Shown in pieces: positions 54,215-64,000 of a DNA stretch of 64,000 bases. Both the position numbers and the translations under genes were made by a program. The stretch comes from Arenicola marina (Eukaryota; Annelida; Polychaeta; Arenicolidae). How positions within the stretch are numbered: position 1 is the first letter of the stretch; every line of letters starts with the position of its first letter. The notes under the pieces were generated by a model, which saw nothing but the letters and a program-made list of their open reading frames with translations, did not search any database and was not told where the DNA came from. Location: contig OZ025261.1 in NCBI GenBank assembly GCA_964019135.1, positions 29,310,029-29,374,028 of the forward strand. Reading direction: 5' to 3'.

Positions 54215-57200
54215 TGTAATAAATGAAAAACAAAAAGTCGGAAAGGCAACAAATATTACAAATAAAAATAACGGTCAAACTCATTAAGTACCCAGTCCAA
54301 ATTTCGCCCATCATTGACTCTCTCAGTCGAGACGGTACTTCTCAAGGAATGGAGACGTAGGTCAATCAAGGGAGGTGATATGATTGCCCACATCAAACCC
54401 CTACGCTCCGGGCCCCAGGCCCCATGCCTCGGGCCCCCCGTCCACCTCGCCTCACACTCCCTCCCCTGTGAACCTACACATGGAATGTTCTCTTACTCAT
54501 TGGGGTTATCTTACCTGGACCCTTTAATCTTGCTCTTCATTATATAGCTCTGTGGAGCAGTGAATGCGATATAACAGCGCGACATGGCGAAGATGGATTG
54601 AAAAAATATAAGAGCTAGAGCAGAATTGACAGCCGATACATAGAGATCTAGCAAATGGACTGGTGCAATGCGCCCTCGCAAGGTTCCAGATGCTTGGTTG
54701 CACGGCCCACTCCGCATCGGCAAATTGCCTCTATTCAAGCTGAGAACAGCAGGCGCTCCCTCGTGGTAACCCGGGGTGACTCTCTCTGTTGGAGATTGGA
54801 GACGGCCTGCGCGGCCGTTGGGGGCTCCATCTGTTCTGATGTGAACCACTGGGGGCTCCATCTGTTTTGACGTGGACCATTGGGAATTCCATCTGACACA
54901 GAACACACAGCGATCAGGTACCAGTGGGTTGGTGGAAGCGTAATGGATGTGGGGATGCGGTGCGGATGGAATGTGTGTGTCAGGTGGGGGTGGGGGGGAG
55001 GGGCGACTGGCACGGGAGGGCGGGGGGCAATTAGCCCACCTGGAAGGCAGGTTTATTACTAGATGTCCCCAGACGTAATCTCAGATTACGCCTCGGTCAT
55101 CAAACCTTGGAGAGGAAGGTCATTCGATTGCAACAATCGTGTCCGGGAGGCAATGGCAGGCTGTACTAGTTGTTGGCCGGCAATGATGTCCTAGGCGATT
55201 ACTCGCGGAGGGTTCATTTACCACTTCTTTGTGGAAATACTTTTTCTCGCGGATCCGCCATTAATATGACTTATGGATTAAGGCAGTAAAGCTTTCAGCC
55301 CAAGCTATCCGTCTGTTGCGCTATAATAATAACAAGCCTGTCCAAGTATAGGACATGCGTAATGCATCAACACCCCAATGAGATAAAGAGAAGTGCAGAA
55401 GTACCAATAAAATACCCATGAACATTAACATGTTTGTTATGCAGATCATTACAGATTATAGAGCTATGTATCTGTTAATAGCAAAACCTACACTATGTAA
55501 ATAGCAAACTCTTAATTGAAGCCTTATAATTATGGGCCTTTGGCAGATTCATGGCGACACACAACTCGAATGTACCGCACGGTAATAGACAGCAAATAGA
55601 GGCTAACAAGAAAAAAGTGCCATACAACACTGGGTGATATTTGATTTGACAGTCATTTGCCTTAGACGTCGCTTCAAGTGACCGTATGGTTTTTATGCAA
55701 CGTAATTGTCATCTATTTATCGGTATTTCAGTATGATTATCGCAGTTTTCAGCAGGTATTATGCTGTTCAGATTACTGGTGGCATGTTCTCCATGAGAAC
55801 CAAATCGCTTTAGATGTTTCAGGACGAGAAAAGCTCATCCAGGAATTCACAATGGCGATAATGTGACAATAGTGGAAACAGATAAACCATTAGTAGCAAT
55901 GTGGCCGGTGTAAAGTGGTAAATAGATTGAGCATTCTCGCCCACATTCGCAAATTATCGCACAACACTAGACATATATATGTTCCCGAGTTTGCGTCGCT
56001 CATAACTTCGCAGAAATTCTGCATTTGATTATATGTGACATTTCATTGATCGCTTGATATCATGCTCATAAAATTGCTCATATTTCGTATGCGTGGATTT
56101 TATTTCTTCATAAGATACTTCATTCATGTGTATGAGTGGTTATCGTTCATACAGAACGAGTCAGCGGGCGATTGAGTTCTTAAAGTGAGATTTCCTTCTC
56201 TTATAGATAGAGTTATTAGGTACGACTTAGTCCCACGATACATAATAGCGGAAGAAGAATTTTCTGGCACGACATTCTCCTAACGTGGTTGTTCTATCTG
56301 TTTCGTAAGCTCTAACATGGAAGGTGGACCTTTTTAAGTGCATCAATGTATTAGTCTGTGCGTTCGCTCGTTCATCCATTTCAAGGGGAACCATTCCGTC
56401 ACGCATTACTGTAGCAGCGCCTCGGCAACACGCATGGCCGATTTCCTGTGTTCTATACCCAGAAGATAGGCGGCGTGAATCATTGGAAGAACTAATGCCG
56501 TGTTACACCCTCTGTTACGTAATTTATTTTTGTCGAAGTACTCGTTGTCGCACATTCGTCAAAGAAAACAGATCTATCGCCTCCCGTGTTTTCTGATTCC
56601 AGCGAATGAGCCCCGCGGCGTCCTTTTAACCAGTACATCACGGAACAGTGACGTCAATGAGGAAGGTGTATCCCCACCCCACTGAATCAAAAAAAGTCAG
56701 TAAATCGTGCTTATCGAACCATCATGCTCAAAGATATAGAATGAGTTTTACCGAAAAAAAGGAGGTGTGTGGAATTGAGGGTTGGATTTTGCAATTGGTT
56801 GGCCTCCACTCAGGCATTATCTGGATTGTTTTTGTAATAAGTAACTATTCATCTGGTAGCACCAGCAATCGTTGTCAGTTGTCATTCAAGTGTGCACGGC
56901 ACCTATGTTTTGTTGGCTATGATTAAAGCCGCGGAATGATGAGCGATAATCGAGTGATAACAAGGATTCGCATCCCGGCTAGATAAGGCGGGGTGAAAGA
57001 CGCATGATGTGGCAGCCAAAATGAGGAGAAAGACAAACCGGGAAGAAAGCGAAGGGGGGGTCAAGGTCATCAGATGAGAGATGTTAGTATGGATCCCGAA
57101 GGAGACAACCTGGAATTGATCCGTGTTAGATCCCTCTGTCGACCGTATCATGACGCCAGCACCCGGGGCATCCTGATAAATGACCTTAATAAGAGGGCGT

Positions 57201-57639
57201 TTGAAAGCCCGCTCAGCGCCCAGCTCTCCCAGCTTCAAACGTTGAATATTCGTTGCGCGAATGTTGGGCTCTTTGCATAGATAGCGAAAAGTCCTCTTTC
57301 ATCCTGGTTGGCGATAATAAGGCAACTATGCCGCTAAAGTGGCTAACTCCTGTAAACGAAACGGGCTCCTTGATCACGCTGGACGCTCCATTAGGGCAAC
57401 GTGAAAATGGGTTGTTAGTAGTTTCTTATTTTTGCGTTCTTTTGTAACTTGTCTAGGGCCAGGCGTGGTACTTACTGTGGCCCTTAGTGAAGACAATGTT
57501 ATGGGGGTCCCTCAGCAGATATCGGCTTCTTGTGTGAAGCTTAAGCGTTGTATTGCACCGGTTTGGCAGTGTGTATGAGTGACTCCTGTATGTTGGCTCA
57601 TAGACAGCCCCTCGGTGACTCGGGGGCGGAGTCGAGTTG

Positions 57640-57930
57640 AGGCCGGGTTAGAGCGGAGTTGGGGTTGATTAAACCAGGTTTTGTGCAGGGCTGGGGCCGG
57701 GCTGAATCCGGGATGGGGCAGACTGGGAACGGGTTGGGTAGATTGGGGCCGGGTAGGACAGATTGGGGCCGGGTTGGGGCAGATTGGGGCCAGGTTGGCT
57801 AGATTGGGACCCTGTTGGGTAGATTTGGGCCTGGCAGGGTAAATTGAGGCCATGCTGTGGCAGATTGGAACCGGGTTGGACATATTGGGACCGGGTCGGG
57901 CAGATTAGGATTGGGTTAGGTCAGATGGGA
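57640..57930. repeat. Block F minisatellite of unit 6
   Basis: About 13 degenerate 21-bp units of the GGGCAGATTGGGGCCGGGTT kind between blocks E and G, same position and type as in units 1, 4 and 5. Confidence 0.85.
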
Positions 57931-60136
57931 GTTAGTTGGTGGGGAGGGTGGCCGTTATCACAACTTTGCGCCGACCCAACATCTCTTCTCACCTTTGACT
58001 CGAGCATATCGCTCTTCTTGGTGAAGGTTCTTGGAAGCGAGTTTTAATATATTCCCAGTACATCACACCCATGATCGCCCTTAATGTTCTGACTGTCTGT
58101 GGGGTCAATATGTATATCTACATACATATGTATATATATGGTTAAAGCAGATATATTACAAGTGATAAGTTGTTGTAGTATCTGCCGGGCCATTGTTATC
58201 CAATGGCATTTCCGGTTTCGGCTCTCAACCTTGGTACCAAGTCAATTCGGCAGACTTGCTGGTTCCGGGCGAACCACGGTAATGTTCTGACGTCACACAA
58301 GCTGTTGCAGTAGTGCCAGCTCTCCCTAAATATGGACATTTTGTTCTAATAGTCAGTGTAAATCATTATAATGACATACGCATTGGAATCGATCCCGACT
58401 TTCATTCCATCGTCAACAGAATTTATGTGACGCAGCGTTCAAGTGCCATGTCACTTCCGCTTTTAGATGTATGGGTAGCGAAACAACGACAGATCATCAT
58501 CGAAGGACTAAAGTCCCATTTGTTTAGGACACAGTGGCTGCTGCCCCGACTGTACCCCTAGTTGCCAATGGCGGCCGGCCGATCGGTGCCAAGGGCCCTG
58601 ATAACAGACCCGAGGGACCCGCGGTCAATGCTCAGTCCAAGGAGCTTCGTGAAGACGTGGTTGATGATGCAGAGGAGGGCAAGTCGTGGTAGGCCGCCAT
58701 CACTTAAAAGCCAGCTCCTATGTCCAGGAGGGACTTTCGTCGAAGTAAAATGCCTCTTATTTTTATTCAAGGTTATTATTAGAAATGTTAGCCCTTATGC
58801 CATATGACGCCATTAAACATCAAGGAATGGTCGGAGGCAATCGTAAGTGCAAAACAAATGTGTTGCGTTCAGTCGTTTGCTTGAACGTTATATGTCGGCA
58901 GAACAAAATCTGATTAAGAGGGAACGAAATCCAATTTCGAGGAAATAAAAATATATGGAAAAAATATTATGACCTTCAAGCCATCCACTGATTCGGATAA
59001 AATAAGTCACGGTGTCCTTATTACATGGCAATCGCTTTACCGTAGTTTGTGGGGTGCGATTGCTTTAAATCGGCGTTGACAGAAAAAAAAATCCAGTGAT
59101 TTAGAAATCGGTTTGGCCGCTAGGAACAGATCTTTGCAGGAATACCACTTACCCCAGTGCCGTGGTTGCCTTATGCAACTCACAGTTATACCTGCTGCAC
59201 CCATCTATCTTCGACCATGATCATCTACTTGTCATTCCGACCGGGCATGTCTCATTACTAAGCCTGAATCAAACGTAAATATTTATACTGTTCGACCACT
59301 AGTATCACTGATTGGAGCCTCACCGTTCAGTTAGTCTGAGCTGCAAATCCGCATGCTGCCGCAATGGATTGTCCCACGAGGTGTCTTAGCCCAGTTTGGA
59401 TTCATGTGCACAATATTGTGGTCTCAAAGATCTACATTTCCATTTACTACCATAGTATATGGATATATCACCCCTTCTGGTTACATTTGTCACTGTGGGA
59501 TGCGTGCTGCAGTTTTTTGATAAAACATCATTCTACTCTAGTTATTCTAGTTAGCCTTTATTAATGTGAAAATAAATAAAAACACATCAAACTTTGTAGC
59601 TATTTTTTTTTAATTTTAGACAGAAATCTATTAAATCTAACATATTTTATCAAAATATTTTTGATTTAATAAACTTACGATTTCCAGTCCCAGTACAATA
59701 TTTATGATTCGTTACATTTTCCGAAATGGCACCACTTCTATAGCTGAATTATTTCATTTGTTCTATATAGAGATGTCGCCTAGCGCGATCCAAGTAATAT
59801 CCTCACAAATTGTTCATCACCCTTGGCATATATACTGGTTTAATGCGAGACCTCGCCGCACTTCGATATCGACATTTTCCCTTTAACCCAGTTGGTCGAG
59901 TTCCATTATCAAAATAGTGGGAGTTCCGTAATGCTTCCTGGACTGCACCGTCCCAGACTCCCATTTAAGCCTCAATCTGAACGACGAAGCATAAATCGGT
60001 GCCTCGAGGGTTGAGATCCAGTCTCGCGAGACCCAGTCAATTCGAGACAAAATGAGACTGCAGTCCCAAAGCGCAGTTCTCTTGAACGTAAACACACCAA
60101 ATAGTTATTGCCGTCATCAAATTTAGTTAAAATTGC

Positions 60137-60409
60137 ATGGCATTGACCTTGGACTTGGACATTCAGATAACGCAGCGTGGGATGGTGTATCGTGTGAAGA
60201 CGCCACCGATGTCTCGCCTTGATCTGAGAAATGGTGTCGCTCATGGACTGAATAAATTGCATGTTTGCGCCACGGAGTTTAAAGGTCCGACACAGAGCCC
60301 CTTGGCTTTCATTTATTTTATTGTACTTTTTGCCGTTGTTGTTGTGATATCCGTTTGTGTCGGCCAAATTTCCCGCTATCACATGAACTGTAGTACATGG
60401 TCCCTATAG
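60137..60409 (+). CDS. Doubtful 90-codon frame, block I copy of the 10874 frame
   Basis: Same layout as the frame at 10874-11134: MVYRVKTPPMSRLDLRNGV starting about residue 15, then a hydrophobic stretch FIYFIVLFAVVVVISVCVG. The antisense strand is also open across most of it (59972-60382), which argues against selection on either frame. Listed only because the frame survives in distant array copies. Confidence 0.15.
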   Translation: MALTLDLDIQITQRGMVYRVKTPPMSRLDLRNGVAHGLNKLHVCATEFKGPTQSPLAFIYFIVLFAVVVVISVCVGQISRYHMNCSTWSL

Positions 60410-60650
60410 GGGAAGGAAACATATCACAAAGAAAAAAGTCTTCTAATAGAATAGAAAATTATTATAAATGAATACCACGCTTATTAAATATTATAAACAA
60501 TATCGAAAATGCTATTGAGAATGTGGGGACGCAGAACGACGAGATCACGTGAACTAGCTTTACGATTACTGGACGAATCATAGGTTAGAAAGTTGTCCCC
60601 ATAAGGTGACGACTGTGGGGAGCAATATAACAAAGCCTGCCTTAATGAGG

Positions 60651-60704
60651 CGTTAGGCAACTTTATTGATCCGACATCAATCTTTGTATCTTTGTGATGA
60701 CGCG

Positions 60705-60736
<32 letters not shown>

Positions 60737-60982
60737 CGTTTTTTTTCTTTGGTGGCTCCTATGCCAGCGGCCCTCGTGGTCTTAATGGGAGTCCCCAGAG
60801 CGAGAATTTTCTACGTTGCCATGTTTTTTTGCCATCTAATGTTTGTAGTGGTTCTTGCTCAAAAAAATGACATTGAATTGAATTGAATCAAGCTGTAGCA
60901 GCCCGCCAAATTTTATTAATCAAGCTGAAGGGCTGCTTCTGGTTGATGAAGGGTCAATAAATTGCCTTACGCCATGCAAAAC
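60651..60982. mobile_element. Element K copy 4, split by a retro-insert
   Basis: Left part GGCGTTAGGCAACTTTATTG...GACATCAA (60651-60680). The right part resumes with CAAGCTGTAGCAGCCCGCC (about 60888) and ends TTGCCTTACGCC. Copies 1-3 read through this junction. Confidence 0.65.
60681..60887 (+). mobile_element. Short retro-insert with ATTGA-repeat tail, TSD ATCAA
   Basis: The insert interrupts GACATCAAGCTGTAGC of element K. ATCAA occurs at 60676-60680 and again right after the insert. It contains a 38-bp T-run (about 60709-60736 and neighbours), then GC-richer sequence (TATGCCAGCGGCCCTCGTGG). It ends in GACATTGAATTGAATTGA. A short tandem tail of this sort is typical of a LINE or LINE-mobilised SINE 3' end. 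No coding part is left. Confidence 0.6.
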
Positions 60983-61036
60983 TCGAGCTATTACTTTACC
61001 TCATATATGTGCTGGGTGTTAACATGTCTCCTTGCA

Positions 61037-61712
61037 ATGTAGCTATGGCAACGATGGACTATTAAAGGGACCACAGGGCGGTTTGGGTCAGATTATACGA
61101 TTTTAGCTGCCTTCAGAGTTAATGCTATCGTATTGTATTTAATTGCTACTTGTAAACATTACCATGAACTTGTAATAATATATGTTGATGGTACTTCGAA
61201 AAATTATTTGGCAGGTACAAATCTAAAAAGGAAAGGAAGCAAATATATTATTCAATGATTTAACGTGCCATCCTATGTTGACCAGAATATTTCTCTATAC
61301 TGTTATTTCTTCATAGTGCTCTCTTCTGTGAGCCCAGTCCTCACGGATAAATATCTACTGTTGCCATATCTTCTTTGCGAAATCTGTCTGCGACATAAAT
61401 TCATCCAATGCCAGGAGGCTTGATGAGGTGTATGTTATACTCAATAAAATACAAACTACGATAACTTATGTGTATTAGACAGATTATGGATATTAAGCTG
61501 ACGCCCACATTAACTGTACTCCAATATTTGATAATAATCGCTAAAATGTTGGAAATTCTTTCGAGGCCATGTCATTACCAGCGGACGTGATACAGGACAA
61601 GGTTCGGGGTCCCATGGAGAGTGATTGACCCTGAACCCATGCATTGTATTGATGTGTTTAGTGCACGAGGAAGGCCGGCAGCGGCCTCAACCAACGTCTG
61701 AAATAGACCTGG
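61037..61712. other. Non-repetitive AT-rich spacer, no gene seen
   Basis: Sequence beyond the array edge. The first ~115 bp have an inverted relative at about 47590-47690. The remainder looks unique within the window. No ORF, RNA or element is supported. From about 61560 it becomes GC-richer and runs into the 77-bp repeat. Confidence 0.5.
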
Positions 61713-63293
61713 GGTACCTTGCGTGGTGACGGCGTTCTTACGGCCCCCTGATTAGTGAAAAAGACATATTTCATGGCGATCTCTGAAGAAATGCCATGCG
61801 TGGTGAAGGCGTTCACACGGCCATGCGTGGTGACGGCGTTCTCACGGCGCCCTGATTAGTGAAGAACTCATGTTTCATAGCGATCTCTCAAGGTATGCCA
61901 TGCGTGGTGACGGCGTTCTTACGGCGCCCTGATTAGTGAGGAACTCATGTTTCATAGCGATCTCTCAAGGTATGCCATGCGTGGTGAAGGCGTTCTCACG
62001 GCGCCCTGATTAGTGAGGAACTCATGTTTCATAGCGATCTCTCAAGGTATGCCATGCGTGGTGACGGCGTTCTTACGGCGCCCTGATTAGTGAAGAACTC
62101 CTGTTTCATAGCGATATCTCAAGGTATGCCATGCGTGGTGACGGCGTTCTCACGGCGCCCTGATTAGTGAAGAACTCCTGTTTCATAGCGATCTCTCAAG
62201 GTATGCCATGCGTGGTGAAGGCGTTCTTACGGCACCCTGATTAGTGAAGATCTCCTGTTTCATAGCGATCTCTCAAGGTATGCCATGCGTGGTGACGGCG
62301 TTCTCACGGCGCCCTGATTAGTGAAGAACTCCTGTTTCATAGCGATATCTCAAGATATGCCATTTGTGGTGAAGGCGCTCTCACGGCCATGCGTGGTGAC
62401 GGCGTTCTCACGGCGCCCTGATTAGTGAGGAACTCGGGTTTCATAGCGATCTCTCAAGGTACGCCATGCGTGGTGACGGCGTTCTCAGGGCGCCCTGATT
62501 AGTGAAGAACTCATGTTTCATAGCGATCTCTCAAGGTATGCCATGCGTGGTGACGGCGTTCTCACGGCCATGCGTGGTGACGGCGTTCTCACGGCGCCCT
62601 GATTAGTGAAGGACTCATGTTTTTTAGCGATCTCTCAAGGTATGCCATGCGTGGTGAAGGCGTTCTTACGGCGCCCGGATTAGTGAAGAAGAAATGTTTC
62701 ATAGCGATCTCTCAAGGTATGCCATGCGTGGTGACGGCGTTCTCACGGCCATGCGTGGTGACGGCGTTCTCACGGCGCCCTGATTAGTGAAGAACTCATG
62801 TTTCATAGCGATCTCTCTAGGAATGCCATGCGTGGTGACGGCGTTCTCACGGCGCCCTGATTAGTGAGGAACTCATGTTTCATAGCGATCTCTCAAGGTA
62901 TGCCATGCGTGGTGAAGGCGTTCTCACGGCGCCCTGATTAGTGAAGAACTCATGTTTCATAGCGATCTCTCAAGGTATGCCATGCGTGGTGAAGGCGTTC
63001 TCACGGCGCCCTGATTAGTGAAGAACTCATGTTTCATGGCGATGTCTCAAGGTATGCCATGCGTGGTGAAGGCGTTCTCACGGCGCCCTGATTAGTGAGG
63101 AACTCATGTTTCATAGCGATCTCTCAAGGTATGCCATGCGTGGTGAAGGCGTTCTCACGGCGCCCTGATTAGTGAAGAACTCATGTTTCATAGCGATCTC
63201 TCAAGGTATGCCATGCGTGGTGAAGGCGTTCTCACGGCGCCCTGATTAGTGAAGAACTCATGTTTCATGGCGATGTCTCAAGGTATGCCATGT
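61713..63293. repeat. 77-bp minisatellite, about 19 copies with internal short duplications
   Basis: The unit combines ATGCCATGCGTGGTGACGGC, GTTCTCACGGCGCCCTGATT, AGTGAAGAACTCATGTTTCA and TAGCGATCTCTCAAGGT. In at least four copies (near 61800, 62380, 62560, 62745) a ~27-bp piece (CATGCGTGGTGACGGCGTTC plus CTCACGG) is duplicated. Variants GACGG/GAAGG and CTCACGG/CTTACGG alternate along the array. The end of the array is sharp at ATGCCATGTTAAATG. Confidence 0.95.
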
Positions 63294-63895
63294 TAAATGA
63301 TGCCATGTCTATGGAGGCCATGTTTTGTGTTTTTGTTGTTGTCATGTCATGTTAAATGGTGTTATCGCAACTGATGCCATATTTCATTGAGCGCTGTTTG
63401 GTGCTGCCATGTCTTATCGACCTTTGCTTAGTGCAGCCATGTCTGATTGTACTATTTTAGTGATGCCAAGTCTCAGTGAGCTCTGGGCAGTGATGCCAAG
63501 TCTCATTGTAACGCTTTAGTGATGCGTGTCTTCGTGTGCCGTTTTAGTGTTGACTTGTCTTATTTTGCGCTGTTGAGTGATGCAATGTTTTATTGAGCTC
63601 TGTTTAGTGATACCGTGTCTGAGTGTACCCTGTATAAATATGCCATGTGTCCAAAAGCCTTTCTATGGCCATTATGTCTGATTGCGCTCGTTTTAGTGAT
63701 GCCATGCCTCGTTGAGCTTTGTGTAGTGGTGCCATGTCTGATTGTGCCCTGTATAATGATGTCATTTCTGATTGTACCATGTTTAGAGATGACATGTCTC
63801 TTTAAGCTGTGTGTCGTTATGGTATATTTGATTGTACCCTGTTTAGCGGTGCCATGTCTTGTTGCGCCTGTTTAGTGATGCCATGTCCCGAGGCG
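63294..63895. repeat. Degenerate 30-bp tandem repeat
   Basis: About 20 diverged units of the kind ATGCCATGTCTGATTGTACC plus CTGTTTAGTG. The clearest register is at 63664-63840, where successive units are exactly 30 bp. Open frames on both strands (63604-63795 minus, 63615-63875 plus) are ten-residue repeats caused by the period. It shares GATGCCATG-type sequence with the end of the adjoining 77-bp unit, so both may derive from one ancestor. Confidence 0.8.
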
Positions 63896-64000
63896 TCCGA
63901 TGTATTGAAGTCAGATCACATGACGCATGGGCTACAGATCCACTTCCGTTGTGTACACTGATTTCATCATGAATAGTGCATAGCAACGGATTGTCCTGGA
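63896..64000. other. Window end, nothing recognised
   Basis: About 105 bp without repeat periodicity or coding potential. Confidence 0.4.

Larger units (their letters stand above)
1..61036. repeat. Array of six diverged head-to-tail units of a large non-coding repeat
   Basis: The same ordered set of blocks recurs six times in the same orientation. A block-H landmark (GATACCTGCTGCACCCA or near variants) lies at about 9268, 15592, 23022, 39771, 52444 and 59188. A block-E landmark (GAATTGATCCGTGTTAGATC) lies near 6260, 14920, 38510, 50390 and 57110. A block-B landmark (AATGCGCCCTCGCTAGG) lies near 3000, 12362, 29338 and 54666. A block-G landmark (GAAGAACTAAAGTCCCATTT) lies near 7880, 20295, 51620 and 58505. 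Removing recognised insertions leaves a spacing of about 6.3-7.4 kb. Copies carry many substitutions and indels, and some blocks are missing. No open frame is maintained through the copies, so this is best read as an old macrosatellite or repeatedly duplicated segment. It could instead be a giant degenerate transposon present in tandem. Confidence 0.8.
54215..61036 (+). repeat. Array unit 6 (last unit)
   Basis: Starts directly with block B (54215-55370), then C (55370-56600), E (56600-57520), F (57640-57930), G (57930-58850), H (58850-59500) and I (59500-61036). Block A is absent. Block B has three successive copies of a roughly 31-bp motif, GGGGGCTCCATCTGTTCTGA (54815-54895), where other units have one or two. 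The unit ends with element K copy 4. At GTTAACATGTCTCCTTGC (about 61018-61036) similarity to block A of the next unit stops, so this is the array edge. Confidence 0.7.

Noticed and set aside
61713-63293. CRISPR-like or coding repeat in the 77-bp array
   Set aside because: Contiguous tandem units without spacers. The period is not a multiple of three and no frame runs through it.

Overview
The window looks like repeat-dense, non-coding chromosomal DNA from an animal, most likely an aquatic invertebrate. The evidence is the set of mobile elements: BEL/Pao, an Academ-like DNA transposon, CR1-like and RTE-like LINE tails, TTAA-target elements and fold-back elements. Other pointers are spliceosomal GT-AG signals, AATAAA signals, and no bacterial-type operons. 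I cannot name the species from sequence alone. I found no convincing host protein-coding gene and no rRNA or tRNA gene. Nearly all small open frames are chance frames in repeats.

Layout. Positions 1 to about 61,036 form a head-to-tail array of six diverged copies of one large non-coding unit. I call its parts, in order, blocks A, B, C, E, F, G, H and I. The same landmark in block H recurs near 9,268, 15,592, 23,022, 39,771, 52,444 and 59,188. After subtracting recognisable insertions the spacing is roughly 6.3 to 7.4 kb. Because the units are paralogous, an uninterrupted copy serves as the empty site for an insertion in another, so several insertions can be delimited to the base with their target-site duplications (TSDs). 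Past 61,036 the array gives way to a short unique stretch, a 77-bp tandem repeat (61,713-63,293) and a degenerate 30-bp tandem repeat (to about 63,895).

Insertions, left to right: a CR1-like LINE 3' end (about 4,221-4,920); a 505-bp fold-back element with a 7-bp TSD (5,248-5,752); RTE-like LINE 3' ends at the same site in units 1 and 2 (9,724-10,169; 16,050-16,502); three copies of a terminal-inverted-repeat (TIR) element, J (20,638; 27,484; 53,367), two of which were hit by different TTAA-target elements (21,139-22,190; 28,321-28,900); a roughly 3-kb insertion with an SGNH-hydrolase ORF and a 65-bp minisatellite (23,060-26,029); a nearly intact BEL/Pao retrotransposon on the minus strand (30,091-37,275, TSD CATAA); a complete Academ-like transposon (41,821-47,573, TSD TTT); small palindromic elements (K); and a short retro-insert (60,681-60,887).

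The most notable object is the Academ-like transposon. Two long ORFs are joined by a 90-nt phase-1 intron into one predicted 1,432-residue protein. It has N-terminal Cys/His clusters, a DDE-type transposase core, a PIN/XPG-like nuclease domain and a C-terminal cysteine-rich CXC domain. It lies between imperfect TIRs of about 250-260 bp. The stop codon reached if the intron is retained overlaps the 5' splice site, so splicing would decide between a transposase-only protein and a transposase-nuclease fusion.
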